Positions 6,382 through 13,906 of a stretch of DNA of 13,906 bases are shown one piece after another; position 1 is the first letter of the stretch; the number at the start of each line of letters is the position of its first letter. The DNA lies in the NCBI GenBank assembly GCA_003503995.1, contig DOCA01000004.1, positions 1 to 13,906 of the forward strand, given 5' to 3'. A program made the position numbers and the translations under genes. Under the pieces are notes generated by a model. The model worked only from the letters and a program-made list of their open reading frames with translations, was not told where the DNA came from and made no database searches. The stretch is from Holosporales bacterium. GTDB lineage: Bacteria; Pseudomonadota; Alphaproteobacteria; Caedimonadales; UBA9215.

Positions 6382-7806
6382 GTGGTTTACATGCGCGCTA
6401 TCGTATTATCATTTTTGTTATTGCTCTCGAGCGTTAAGGCAGCAGAGGAAGTTGTTGCTCAAAAGCCAGAAGTGGTTCCGAAAAATCAAACCCAACTCCA
6501 ATTCACGTTTGCACCTGTTGTAAAAAAAGTCGCTCCTGCGGTTGTGAATATTTATGCGGCCCGTGTTGTTGAGGCAACACAGGTAAATCCTTTTTTTCAA
6601 GACCCCATTTTTAGGCATTTCTTTGGGGAAGGGGCACCTGGAAGAGGAGGTCGTGTTCAAAGTTCCCTTGGTTCTGGCGTCATTATTCATCCGAGTGGTA
6701 TTGTTGTGACAAATTACCATGTGATTAAAGCAGCTAAGGAAATTAAGGTTGTCTTGCACGATGGTCGCGAAATGCCAGCAGAAGTTGTTGTTTTAGATAA
6801 GCGCACGGACCTTGTTGCTTTAAAATTGAAAACAACAGATAAAAATCTTCCTTATCTAAAACTCCGAGATGCCGACCAATTGAAAGTTGGTGATATTGTT
6901 TTGGCTTTTGGAAATCCCTTTGGTTTTGGCCATACTGTGACCAGTGGTATTGTCTCAGGTTTGGCACGGAGCAAGCTCGGGGTTGAAGATTTTCGTTCTT
7001 TCATTCAAACGGACGCTGCCATTAATCCTGGAAATTCTGGTGGTCCTCTTGTGACACTGGATGGTCGTTTAGTGGGAATCAATACGGCAATTTTTTCTAA
7101 TACGGGGGGCTCAATTGGTATTAGCTTTGCAGTGCCATCTAATCTCGTTGCGCCAGTTTTAGCCAGCGTTGGCCGTGGTGATAAGCGGGTTATTCGTCCT
7201 TGGATTGGGGCGCGTGTACAATCTATTACGCCAGAAATGATTGATAGCCTTGGCCTTAAAAAAGCCAAGGGAGTTCTGGTCAGAAAAGTGTTTGGAAAAA
7301 GCTCTGCCGAGGCAGCTGAAATTGTTCAAGGTGATATTATTTTAGAAGTGAATGGTCATGAAATTATGGGGGAATCTTCTTTTAAATTCCGCATGGCGAC
7401 CTTACAGGTGGGTAAAGTTGCAACATTCACCTTATTGAGAAATGGTAAATCAGAAGATGTAAAAGTGACCTTAGTTGCACCACCTGATATTGCGGATAAT
7501 CGCCGTGTTGGTGTGGCAGGACGCAATCCTTTGACGGGTGCTATGATTACGGGTCTTTCTCCAGCAGTAGCAGAGGATTACGCCATTCCCTATGAGGACG
7601 GTGGCGTCGTGATTTACAAGATTAGAAATGGCTCATTGGCTCGGTTAAACGGTCTATTGCCCGGAGACGTTATTACAAAAATAAACGGTAAAACAATTAA
7701 AACAGTTGATGAGGTTTTGAGGTATTTGTCTCGCTCGAGGGATGGGTGGAAAATCGAATATCGCCGAGGAGATCAGGTGCAAAGTTTATTTGTTCAAACC
7801 TGGTAG
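6382..7806 (+). CDS. htrA: DegP/HtrA-family periplasmic serine protease
   Basis: 474 residues (normal for Do-type proteases of about 450-500). Signal peptide RAIVLSFLLLLSSVKA (residues 5-20) exports it to the periplasm. Trypsin-like domain with catalytic His113 (TNYHVIKAA), Asp143 (KRTDLVALKL) and Ser219 (NPGNSGGPL); the loop before the domain is short and Gly-rich (81-92), as in DegQ/MucD rather than E. coli DegP. PDZ1 spans about 270-365 (GVLV, GDIILEVNG) and PDZ2 about 383-474 (GGVVIYKI, GLLPGDVITKINGK). It degrades or refolds damaged envelope proteins. Start: GTG 6382 has AGAGA five to six bases upstream; ATG 6391 (three codons later) also fits the signal peptide. It heads a + strand run with DUF502 (65-base gap) and thiolase. 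Confidence 0.95.
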   Translation: MVYMRAIVLSFLLLLSSVKAAEEVVAQKPEVVPKNQTQLQFTFAPVVKKVAPAVVNIYAARVVEATQVNPFFQDPIFRHFFGEGAPGRGGRVQSSLGSGVIIHPSGIVVTNYHVIKAAKEIKVVLHDGREMPAEVVVLDKRTDLVALKLKTTDKNLPYLKLRDADQLKVGDIVLAFGNPFGFGHTVTSGIVSGLARSKLGVEDFRSFIQTDAAINPGNSGGPLVTLDGRLVGINTAIFSNTGGSIGISFAVPSNLVAPVLASVGRGDKRVIRPWIGARVQSITPEMIDSLGLKKAKGVLVRKVFGKSSAEAAEIVQGDIILEVNGHEIMGESSFKFRMATLQVGKVATFTLLRNGKSEDVKVTLVAPPDIADNRRVGVAGRNPLTGAMITGLSPAVAEDYAIPYEDGGVVIYKIRNGSLARLNGLLPGDVITKINGKTIKTVDEVLRYLSRSRDGWKIEYRRGDQVQSLFVQTW

Positions 7807-7871
7807 GTAAGGCAATAGCTATTATAGAAATGGATTTAAGGCAGCAGAAAAAACTGTTAAGAGTTTAAAAT

Positions 7872-8567
7872 ATGACAAATCATAATACAAAAAAAACACA
7901 GAAAACGGCGCCTGATTCCGTGACAATTCTTTCAAAAATTTGGCGTCATTTTTTATCGGGTGTTTTGGTGACAGCGCCTTTAGCTTTAACGGCTTATATC
8001 GTTTGGTTAACCATCACAACCATTGACGATAAAGTCAAAAGTTTGCTCCCTGCAAAGTACTATTTTGAAAAATATATTCCCTTTGATATACCAGGGTTCG
8101 GCATCATCATTGCTTTTGTGGTTTTCACATTGATTGGGACTTTCGCAGCAGGCTTTTTGGGGCGACTCTTTGTTAAGACGGGTGAAAAATTTGTGAATCG
8201 TATGCCTGTTGTACGAGGACTTTATTCTGCGGTAAAACAGATTTTTGAGGCTGTTTTCAAGCGAGATAAAAATTCATTCCGAGAGGTTGTTTTGATCGAA
8301 TATCCTCGCAAAGGTCTTTGGTCTATTGGCTTTGTGACAGGGGTAACGCAAGGAGAAGTGCAGCAGGGCACAAAGCAAGAAGTCGTTAATGTTTTCGTGC
8401 CTACCACGCCGAACCCTACATCAGGTTATCTTCTTTTTGTGCCACGCAGTGATTTAACACTCATGAGCATGAGCGTTGAAGAAGGAATAAAAATGGTCGT
8501 ATCTGCTGGCATTATTACTCCCAATCATTTAGATAAAAATTCACCAAAAAATCCTGAAGTAACTTAA
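7872..8567 (+). CDS. DUF502 family membrane protein
   Basis: 231 residues. Two membrane helices at about 28-49 (LSGVLVTAPLALTAYIVW) and 74-97 (PGFGIIIAFVVFTLIGTF) precede a soluble domain with the family's marks: RMPVVRGLYSAVKQI, SFREVVLIEYPRKGLWSIGFVTG, NVFVPTTPNPTSGYLLFVP and the SVEEGIKMVVSAGI close. DUF502 proteins are widespread in alphaproteobacteria and plants (COV1-like), but their biochemical role is not settled. AAGAG lies eight bases before the ATG. It sits 14 bases before the thiolase, so the two are very likely co-transcribed; the pairing may not mean shared function. Confidence 0.93.
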   Translation: MTNHNTKKTQKTAPDSVTILSKIWRHFLSGVLVTAPLALTAYIVWLTITTIDDKVKSLLPAKYYFEKYIPFDIPGFGIIIAFVVFTLIGTFAAGFLGRLFVKTGEKFVNRMPVVRGLYSAVKQIFEAVFKRDKNSFREVVLIEYPRKGLWSIGFVTGVTQGEVQQGTKQEVVNVFVPTTPNPTSGYLLFVPRSDLTLMSMSVEEGIKMVVSAGIITPNHLDKNSPKNPEVT

Positions 8568-8581
8568 GAAAGTAATCCTAA

Positions 8582-9766
8582 ATGTCTCTTAAAAATATTG
8601 TTATTGTGTCTGCCAAAAGAACGCCAACGGGCTCTTTTCAAGGGGCCTTATCGCCTTTGAGCGCAACGGACCTTGGTGCCCATGTTTTAAAAGAAACCCT
8701 TAAAGACAGCACTGTTTTAGAACAAGAGGTCGATGCAGTTTTCATGGGGTGTGTCTTGAGTGCAGGTCTTGGCCAAGCGCCAGCAAGGCAAGCGGCCCTT
8801 AAAGCGGGTTTGTTACAAAGCACTCATTGCACGACGGTGAATAAAGTATGCGGGTCAGGTTTAAAAACTGTGATGCTAGCCCTTGATTCTATTCAAGTTG
8901 GCAGCTGTTCTGTCGTGCTTGCTGGAGGCATGGAAAGCATGAGCAATGCCCCTTATCTAAGTCAGGGAGCTCGCTCTGGATTACGTATGGGGCATCATCA
9001 ATTGTTAGACCATATGATGTGGGATGGCCTGCAAGATGCCATGAGCGGTGGCACATCTATGGGGCTTTTTGCTGAAGAGTTAGCACAAGAAAAAAACTTT
9101 TCCCGCGATGATCAGGATGCCTTTGCAAAGTCATCAGGAGAAAAAGCATTGACGGCTCAAAAAGCGGGTTTTTTTACAACAGAAATTGCGCCGTTAGAAA
9201 TCAAAGGGCGTAAGGAAACTATCCTTGTTTCAGCAGATGAACCTCCGCAAAAAGTACGCTTTGAGAAGATACCAATCTTACGTCCTGCGTTTAAAAAAGA
9301 GGGGACTTTGACGGCGGCTAATTCTAGTTCAATTGCTGACGGGGCCGCGGCTGTTTTGTTGACGACTGAGGAAATGGCGCATCAAAAAGATCTCCAGCCT
9401 CTTGCTCGTATTGTGGCCCACGGAGAATTCTCACGGGAGCCAGAATGGTTTACCCTTGCTCCCGTTGGTGCCATTGAGACTGTCCTTAAAAAAGCGAATT
9501 GGACAAAAGAGAGTGTTGATCTTTTTGAAATCAACGAGGCCTTTGGAGTTGTTGCCATGGCTTGTGCCGCAGCCTGTCAGATCCCCCTTGATAAAGTAAA
9601 TGTTCATGGGGGGGCTTGTGCCCTTGGGCATCCCATTGGTGCCAGTGGCGCACGTCTTCTTGTAACTTTGATACATGCTCTTAAAACTCATGGTAAAAAG
9701 CGCGGTATTGCGACTCTTTGTATTGGTGGTGGCGAAGCTGTTGCCCTTGCCATTGAAACCCTTTAA
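8582..9766 (+). CDS. Acetyl-CoA C-acetyltransferase (thiolase II)
   Basis: 394 residues, the family norm. Condenses two acetyl-CoA into acetoacetyl-CoA (or the reverse), feeding polyhydroxybutyrate, ketone-body or isoprenoid routes. Catalytic residues: Cys90 in NKVCGSGLK (acyl nucleophile), His350 in GGACALGHPIGASG, Cys380 in TLCIGGGEA; NEAF at 318-321 is also intact. GGMESMSNAPYL (115-126) is typical of biosynthetic thiolases such as PhaA/AtoB, and TLTAANSSSIADGAAA resembles alphaproteobacterial and mitochondrial forms. No phaB or phaC is visible in the window, so I do not choose between phaA and atoB. It ends by overlapping the stop of the converging ldcA by three bases (9764-9765 shared with 9763); no terminator hairpin lies between them. 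Confidence 0.95.
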   Translation: MSLKNIVIVSAKRTPTGSFQGALSPLSATDLGAHVLKETLKDSTVLEQEVDAVFMGCVLSAGLGQAPARQAALKAGLLQSTHCTTVNKVCGSGLKTVMLALDSIQVGSCSVVLAGGMESMSNAPYLSQGARSGLRMGHHQLLDHMMWDGLQDAMSGGTSMGLFAEELAQEKNFSRDDQDAFAKSSGEKALTAQKAGFFTTEIAPLEIKGRKETILVSADEPPQKVRFEKIPILRPAFKKEGTLTAANSSSIADGAAAVLLTTEEMAHQKDLQPLARIVAHGEFSREPEWFTLAPVGAIETVLKKANWTKESVDLFEINEAFGVVAMACAAACQIPLDKVNVHGGACALGHPIGASGARLLVTLIHALKTHGKKRGIATLCIGGGEAVALAIETL

Positions 9767-10667
9767 ATTGTGAGGGTTTGTTGGAGAGAGACTAAGCCTT
9801 TTTTTGATGTTAAAACTACAGGAGCATTAAGCTGAAGGGGGTGATTGTTAGGTGTATGGCCAACAGCAAGGTCGGAGAATACGGGAAAAGTAGCGTTTTT
9901 TGCAAAGTCAAAAAGAATATGATCTAAGAGCTCTTTCTCATTTTTTTCAGGAGTATCATTGGTAAGCTGACCAAAGATAATGGCCTTTACATTTTCAAAG
10001 AGTCCCCCGTGTTTAAGGTGATCAAGGGTTTCTGCAATGCGGTAGGGGTACTCGTTTACATCTTCAAAAAAGAGAACTTTTCCTGCGCTATCCAATTGCC
10101 AAGGTGTCCCCATGCTGCGTTGGGTAAGAGCCAAATTTCCACCAGCAAGGTGTCCTTGGAGGGATTTTTGAAGATGGGCTTGTTCGTTTAGAGGGGTGAG
10201 AGATAAGTTTATGGAGGCTGTCCCGTCTTGAAGCAAATGATCAAGTGTTGAGGTAACAGAGCTGCTTTGTCCTTTGTTTGCTATTAAGGAATTAAGGGTT
10301 GGCCCATGGATGGTTTGCCACCCCCAATGTTGGGTAAGAAGAAAATGGAGAGAGGTTACATCACTAAAGCCGATGAGTTTTTTTTCTTTTTAGGAGGGGC
10401 TAAGGAAAGCAGTTTTGGCAAGAGTCGCGATGTGCCACACCCTCCTCTTAAACACCAAATCACATCAGAGTCTTCCGCATACAGTGCCTCTTTAAGATTC
10501 AGAAGTCGTTGCTCATCATGGCAAATATAGAGGGGGTGCTCGCTAAAAAAAACAGTTGGTGTTCTGGGAAGAAATCTTTTTTCCCGGACATAGGCGCATG
10601 CTTTTTTCAGGTGTTCGGGAGGGCAAGAACTGCCTGTTGAAATAATATCTATTATTTTTTGAGTCAT
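9763..10667 (-). pseudogene. ldcA: LD-carboxypeptidase (peptidase S66), frameshifted
   Basis: Two frames together give an S66 LD-carboxypeptidase of about 300 residues (E. coli LdcA is 304). The enzyme trims the terminal D-Ala from tetrapeptides during murein recycling. The 5' frame (ATG 10667 to TAA 10358-10356, 103 residues) has VIWCLRGGCGTSRLLPKL. The second frame continues LIGFSDVTSLHFL, GWQTIHGPTL, LFFEDVNEYPYRIAETL and VGHTPNNHPLQLN to TAA at 9765-9763. The proposed triad (Ser in GFSD, Glu in FED, His in GHTPNNHP) lies wholly in the second part, so the unshifted product is inactive. The break is in A5-G-A8 on the coding strand (10391-10378): one extra A or two fewer restores the frame. 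No ribosome site is seen before the ATG. It follows the EAL gene by 104 bases on the same strand. Confidence 0.85.
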
Positions 10668-10745
10668 TTTTATTGCTTTGGTTTGTTTATGGCGGCATTT
10701 TTCTTTTTAAAATAGAGCCGTTTTCCACTTTTTCCTAACGTGAAA

Positions 10746-10775
10746 TTAATTAAAATGATCTTGTTTTTTAATTAA
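10746..10775. repeat. Perfect A/T-only inverted repeat at the EAL gene stop
   Basis: TTAATTAAAA (10746-10755) and TTTTAATTAA (10766-10775) are exact inverted copies around a ten-base spacer, overlapping the EAL gene stop (10774-10772). As RNA it would be a weak all-AU hairpin without a proper T run after it. It might stabilise the 3' end or terminate poorly, allowing read-through into ldcA. Confidence 0.35.
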
Positions 10776-12103
10776 CGTTTGGATAGAACGGGTGTGCCAA
10801 ACAAAAAGCCTTGACCGTAATCAAAATTAAAGTTGCTGAGTTTTCTAAGTTCGTCTTCAGTTTCGATGTGGGAAAGAATAATATCCAGATTATGGATATC
10901 ACAATTCTTTTTAAAGTTCTCAACTTGTTTATAGCCTGAGTCTCTATCAATGGCTTTAAGTAAGACTGAACTATGAAATTTCACATATTTGAAATTAAGG
11001 TCTTTGAGGTGCTTGACATCTAAAGTGAGATTTGTAACTTGATCAATGGAAAAGCGGCAATCATATAAATTAAGTTTTCGAAGGTGGGGTTCAATGTTAC
11101 TAAGGTTTTGTGCTATAGCATCTTCATGAAATTCAAACACCATGTGTTTGGCAAGGTCACGGTTGCTATGGAGAAATTCTGAAAGGCTCTCAAAGAAAAA
11201 TTTATCAGATAAGGTGTGTTGGGATATATTACAAAAGAAATTAACATCGAAATCTTTTTGTACAGAAGAGCGTGCTAATTGAATGCAGCGCAAAAGCATA
11301 GCATTGTCAACCAAACGAACAAGATTCGCTTCCTCAGCTAAATGCATAAAGTGGTCGGGTGTGTAAATTGTACCATCATCTTCGCGAATACGAGAAAAAC
11401 ACTCAAAATGTCGTGCTTTGCGTTGGGGAAGGCTAACAATAGGTTGAACCAGCATTTCGATGCGATCATTATTCAGGGCTTTTTCAATAATTACTAGTAA
11501 TTTATCCCGTGTTAAAAGATCTGAATCTTCTTCTGCTTCTGTACTTTGAATGTTTGAACCTTCTTGTTGAGCAGTATCTTGAGAGGCCTTTATATCAATA
11601 ACAGTTGCAGTTTCTTTTGTGGGGTCTTGTGAAGAGGCGGCAGAAGAAGGAGAGGCCGTTGACATGGTAGATGAAGAGGCTGTTTCAGCTGTTGCTCCTG
11701 GAGCTGACAGAGGTGCATTAACGGCTGTTTCTGAAGACATATTTTGAGTCGCGCTGCCAGTTGCTTTTTCTTGCACAATTTGCCCCATAATATTTTGCAT
11801 CATACGAAGTTCTGCCATCATTTCTTTGGGTGATTCTTTGGTTGTTTTCTCGAGAGAGATCATACTTGTTAAAATGCGTTCCATGGATGTGCAAAAGCTG
11901 AGAAGGGCTTTATTGGCTCGGGATTGGTGATCATGATGTAAAAGGAGCTGGTAGAAAAGCCAAGGCAATCCAAGGCTTAAAAGAGACATTAAAGTGATTT
12001 CAAGCTTTGTTAAAGTCCGGAAATTAAAAAACGCAAAAGAAACCAAAAATGCTGGAAACAATACAATTAAAAAGCGTAGAGTGAAGGTCCGAAAGGTGTC
12101 CAT
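10772..12103 (-). CDS. TipF-like membrane protein with degenerate EAL domain
   Basis: 443 residues from ATG 12103, which has AGGAG eleven bases upstream. Two membrane helices (about 7-28 and 33-55), a helical, probably coiled-coil stretch (61-112), a Ser/Ala/Thr-rich linker (113-195) and a C-terminal EAL-like domain (about 198-443). EAL domains bind or hydrolyse cyclic di-GMP. Here the EAL triplet is ECF (234-236), DDFG is DQVT (354-357), K-x-D is KFH (375-377) and the AEG glutamate is replaced (LSH, 410-412), while Glu234, Asn292, Glu324, Lys375 and QGFLFG (431-436) remain. It should not be a working phosphodiesterase. The layout matches Caulobacter TipF, a c-di-GMP receptor for flagellum placement, but no flagellar gene is visible here, so the role is open. 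A TTG start at 12157 is rejected since it lies in the promoter. Confidence 0.85.
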   Translation of the reverse strand: MDTFRTFTLRFLIVLFPAFLVSFAFFNFRTLTKLEITLMSLLSLGLPWLFYQLLLHHDHQSRANKALLSFCTSMERILTSMISLEKTTKESPKEMMAELRMMQNIMGQIVQEKATGSATQNMSSETAVNAPLSAPGATAETASSSTMSTASPSSAASSQDPTKETATVIDIKASQDTAQQEGSNIQSTEAEEDSDLLTRDKLLVIIEKALNNDRIEMLVQPIVSLPQRKARHFECFSRIREDDGTIYTPDHFMHLAEEANLVRLVDNAMLLRCIQLARSSVQKDFDVNFFCNISQHTLSDKFFFESLSEFLHSNRDLAKHMVFEFHEDAIAQNLSNIEPHLRKLNLYDCRFSIDQVTNLTLDVKHLKDLNFKYVKFHSSVLLKAIDRDSGYKQVENFKKNCDIHNLDIILSHIETEDELRKLSNFNFDYGQGFLFGTPVLSKR

Positions 12104-12130
12104 GTCTTGAATCTCTCCTGTTGGTAATAG

Positions 12131-12157
12131 ATTATCATGGATATAGAGCTCTATCAA
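12131..12157 (-). promoter_or_regulatory. Candidate promoter of the EAL gene
   Basis: On the - strand, TTGATA (12157-12152, five of six to consensus) is followed 15 bases later by GATAAT (12136-12131, five of six). Transcription would begin near 12124, leaving a leader of about 20 bases with AGGAG (12119-12115) before the ATG at 12103. The short spacer is the weak point. Confidence 0.45.
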
Positions 12158-12264
12158 ATCTTTCTCTTAAAAGTTATTGTGGTATTGTGAGCATAAAAGG
12201 TCTACCCTGAATGGATTTCCTTTTGTAACTATTGCCCACTCTATTTTCCTAGGATTATTGTTTT

Positions 12265-13488
12265 ATGACAACCACAAGTGCACAGCCTTCTTTTTCAGTT
12301 TACATCCCGTGGCTTTTAGCTCTTGGTATTTCTATTGTGCTGATGTCAACGGATATTTACGCTCCCTCGTTGCCTGCAATGGTCTCGGAGTTCGCAGCGA
12401 GCGAAGCCGATCTGCAGTGGACTCTCAGTGTGAATTCCTTTGGTTATTGTTTGGCGAGTCCTTTTGTGGGGCCATTATCTGATAGTTATGGCCGTAAGCC
12501 AATCATGCTTATTTCTCTTCTTTGTTTTATGGTGGCCTCCCTTGGGTGTGCCATGGCGCCCACTTTATTTGCCTTTGATGTGTGGCGTTTTGCCCAAGGT
12601 ATGTTTTCGGCTGCTGTTCCTATTGTGTGTATTGCTGTGCTGGCGGACATGTTGCAAGGGCGTCGTTTTGGTACCATGATGGCTTATATGGGGATTGTGA
12701 TTACGTTGTCTTTTGCTGTTGGTCCTATTATTGGTGGTTTTGTTGGAGAGTATTATGGCTGGCGACTACTCTTTTATGGTGTGGCTGTTGCAGGGCTTTT
12801 AATTTTTACACTCTATCAGTTTTTGCTTCCTGAAACTCTTGAGAAGAAAACCCCTTTTTCTTTGAGCGGTATCTGTCGAACTTATATATCAATGTTTAAA
12901 GACCCAATCTTTTTGCTCTATGGCATGATTACATCCTTAATGTTGGCGGGATTTTTTGCGTATATCACGTCGAGTTCTTATCTGTATATCGACCAGTTTG
13001 GTCTGAGCAAAGTGCAGTTTGGCGTTGTCACTGGTATTGGGATGGTTACCAACGCTTTGGCACACCTTGTGGTGGGGCGTTTGATTGCGAACTTTGGGGC
13101 AAAAAAAGTTTTAAGGGCAGGCATTTCATTTGTGACAACATCTGCCATTACCATGGCTTGGATGACCTTTTTAGATGTAAAGTCTGCTTACATTTTATTG
13201 GCCCCCGTTTTGCTTTATAATATGGCTCTTGGTTTTACCTTTCCACCAACATCGTCCATTGCCCTTGAGCGCTTTCGTCATGCAACAGGGGCAGCCTCTG
13301 CTTTCTTGGCCGCCTTTAGAATGATCTTCTTAGGCTCTGGATCTTACTTTGCAGGAAAAGCCTATAATGGTACGCTATCATCTATTTCAAGTCTGATGAT
13401 TCTCTTTGCGGGGCTTACGGTGATTTGTTATTTGTGGGTGAGTCTCTTACAGCATAGGCGTGCTAAAAAAGTTCCTTTAGCGTCTTAA
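12265..13488 (+). CDS. Bcr/CflA-type MFS efflux transporter
   Basis: 407 residues with about twelve membrane helices. Asp30 in MSTDIYAPSLPAM of helix 1, the loop 2-3 motif GPLSDSYGRKP (69-79), RFAQGMFSAAVPIVCIAVLAD in helix 4 and VGPIIGGFVGEYYGWRLLF in helix 5 are typical of the drug:proton antiporter Bcr/CflA branch (bicyclomycin, chloramphenicol and similar exporters). The closing helices keep PPTSSIALERFRHATGAASAF, also usual for the branch. It probably expels small molecules from the cytoplasm across the inner membrane; the substrate cannot be read. AGGA lies ten bases before the ATG. It is divergent from the EAL gene with 161 bases between them and no clear promoter of its own that I can defend. 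No partner gene follows. Confidence 0.92.
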   Translation: MTTTSAQPSFSVYIPWLLALGISIVLMSTDIYAPSLPAMVSEFAASEADLQWTLSVNSFGYCLASPFVGPLSDSYGRKPIMLISLLCFMVASLGCAMAPTLFAFDVWRFAQGMFSAAVPIVCIAVLADMLQGRRFGTMMAYMGIVITLSFAVGPIIGGFVGEYYGWRLLFYGVAVAGLLIFTLYQFLLPETLEKKTPFSLSGICRTYISMFKDPIFLLYGMITSLMLAGFFAYITSSSYLYIDQFGLSKVQFGVVTGIGMVTNALAHLVVGRLIANFGAKKVLRAGISFVTTSAITMAWMTFLDVKSAYILLAPVLLYNMALGFTFPPTSSIALERFRHATGAASAFLAAFRMIFLGSGSYFAGKAYNGTLSSISSLMILFAGLTVICYLWVSLLQHRRAKKVPLAS

Positions 13489-13540
13489 AGAAAATTTCTG
13501 TAAAAGAGTAAAAATCTTTTTCAAAGCCGACTCTATTTTT

Positions 13541-13587
13541 TCTCCTAAAAAACCACTAGTGGTTCCGCTAGATGAATTTAGGGGAGA
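13541..13587 (+). other. Palindromic, potentially structured leader region
   Basis: Between the MFS gene and the next ATG, AACCACTAGTGGTT (13551-13564) is a perfect 14-base palindrome that overlaps a second pairing, CTAGTGG with CCGCTAG. Outside these, CTCCTAAA pairs with TTTAGGGGAG with a two-base bulge. The two inner pairings exclude each other. There is no T run on the + strand, so it is not a classical + terminator; on the - strand a T6 follows the palindrome but no gene would use it. An operator or structured 5' leader is possible. Confidence 0.3.
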
Positions 13588-13648
13588 GACATCTTGCTTT
13601 TTTATGGCTTATACATAAACTTCTATCAAAAGTAGTTTGAGGAAAATT

Positions 13649-13906
13649 ATGCATAAGTTTTTGGTTTATTGTTCCGCGTTTTTGGGACTGTTTTTGGCGC
13701 ACCCTGTTCAGGGATCTTCTCATTTCTCTGATTCACATTTCTCTGGTGAGCCTTTGGCATTGTTTATTGATGAGACCCCTTGTCGAAAAGAGGGGGCAAC
13801 TTTTATCATAGAAGAAGGTGTTTCTTTTACCATCGAGGGTGTTAAGCAAAGGAAAGAAAAAGTCTTTGTAAAATTTTCCCACCCAGATGGAACAGAAACT
13901 CTTATA
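13649..13906 (+). CDS. N-terminus of a secreted protein (partial)
   Basis: 86 codons open to the window end. GAGG (13639-13642) lies six bases before the ATG, a good ribosome site. MHKFLVYCSAFLGLFLAHPVQG is a signal peptide with likely cleavage after Gly22. The mature start HFSDSHFSGEPLALFIDETP, then FIIEEGVSFTIEGV and VKFSHPDGTETL, suggests alternating beta strands. I do not recognise the family, and the functional part may lie beyond the window. Confidence 0.75.
   Translation, partial: MHKFLVYCSAFLGLFLAHPVQGSSHFSDSHFSGEPLALFIDETPCRKEGATFIIEEGVSFTIEGVKQRKEKVFVKFSHPDGTETLI

Noticed and set aside
10306..10530. + strand open frame opposite ldcA
   Set aside because: It lies antisense to conserved S66 sequence and has no family resemblance.
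12104..12157. TTG start extending the EAL protein by 18 residues
   Set aside because: The TTG is part of a TTGATA -35 element, and the ATG at 12103 has AGGAG and a natural membrane-protein N-terminus.
12177..12482. Open frame on the + strand across the start of the MFS gene
   Set aside because: It overlaps the well-supported Bcr/CflA frame, and its Trp/Cys/Phe-rich translation is typical of an out-of-frame shadow.
13502..13520. Terminator AAAAGA/TCTTTT after the MFS gene
   Set aside because: Six A/T-rich pairs with only TT added beyond the stem; too weak to call.
1..13906. tRNA, rRNA, CRISPR array, insertion sequence or integrase
   Set aside because: I looked for cloverleaf ends, regularly spaced repeats with unique spacers, transposase motifs and flanking inverted repeats and saw none; the only regular repeats are coding units within the F-box gene.

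Overview
The window is moderately AT-rich DNA with long A/T runs. Gene content points to an alphaproteobacterium with a host-associated, probably intracellular life (Holosporales/Rickettsiales-like). This is inferred from a eukaryotic-type F-box protein with tandem repeats, an alphaproteobacterial style of thiolase and DUF502 protein, a TipF-like degenerate EAL protein, and several decaying genes. I cannot fix the genus from sequence alone.

Layout, left to right: (1) the last 31 codons of an unidentified + strand gene; (2) an integral membrane protein built from two RDD domains, ending at a bidirectional terminator; (3) two - strand genes, a secreted protein of unknown function and a Bax inhibitor-1/YccA-family membrane protein with its own strong terminator; (4) a + strand F-box protein with six 35-residue repeats, followed by a decayed repeat remnant; (5) an apbE gene broken by one extra C in a C7 run; (6) a gene-poor stretch (5939-6381) with a gene remnant on the - strand, an AT-rich core and a possible 53-residue lipoprotein; (7) a + strand run of htrA/degP-type protease, DUF502 membrane protein and acetyl-CoA acetyltransferase; (8) two - strand genes, a TipF-like degenerate EAL protein and, downstream, an ldcA (LD-carboxypeptidase) broken in an A8 run; (9) a + strand Bcr/CflA-type MFS transporter; (10) the start of a secreted protein cut by the window edge.

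Much of the content concerns the envelope: periplasmic protease, peptidoglycan carboxypeptidase, flavin transfer to exported proteins, membrane proteins and two secreted orphans. The F-box protein is the best candidate for direct action on a eukaryotic host.

Two features cut across genes. First, base composition flips polarity near 6.0-6.1 kb whichever strand is coding: C exceeds G on the + strand to the left, G exceeds C to the right. This is the pattern expected at a replication origin or a rearrangement breakpoint. Second, reading-frame breaks sit in homopolymers (T7, C7, A8), which could be gene decay, slippage-tolerated genes or assembly error.
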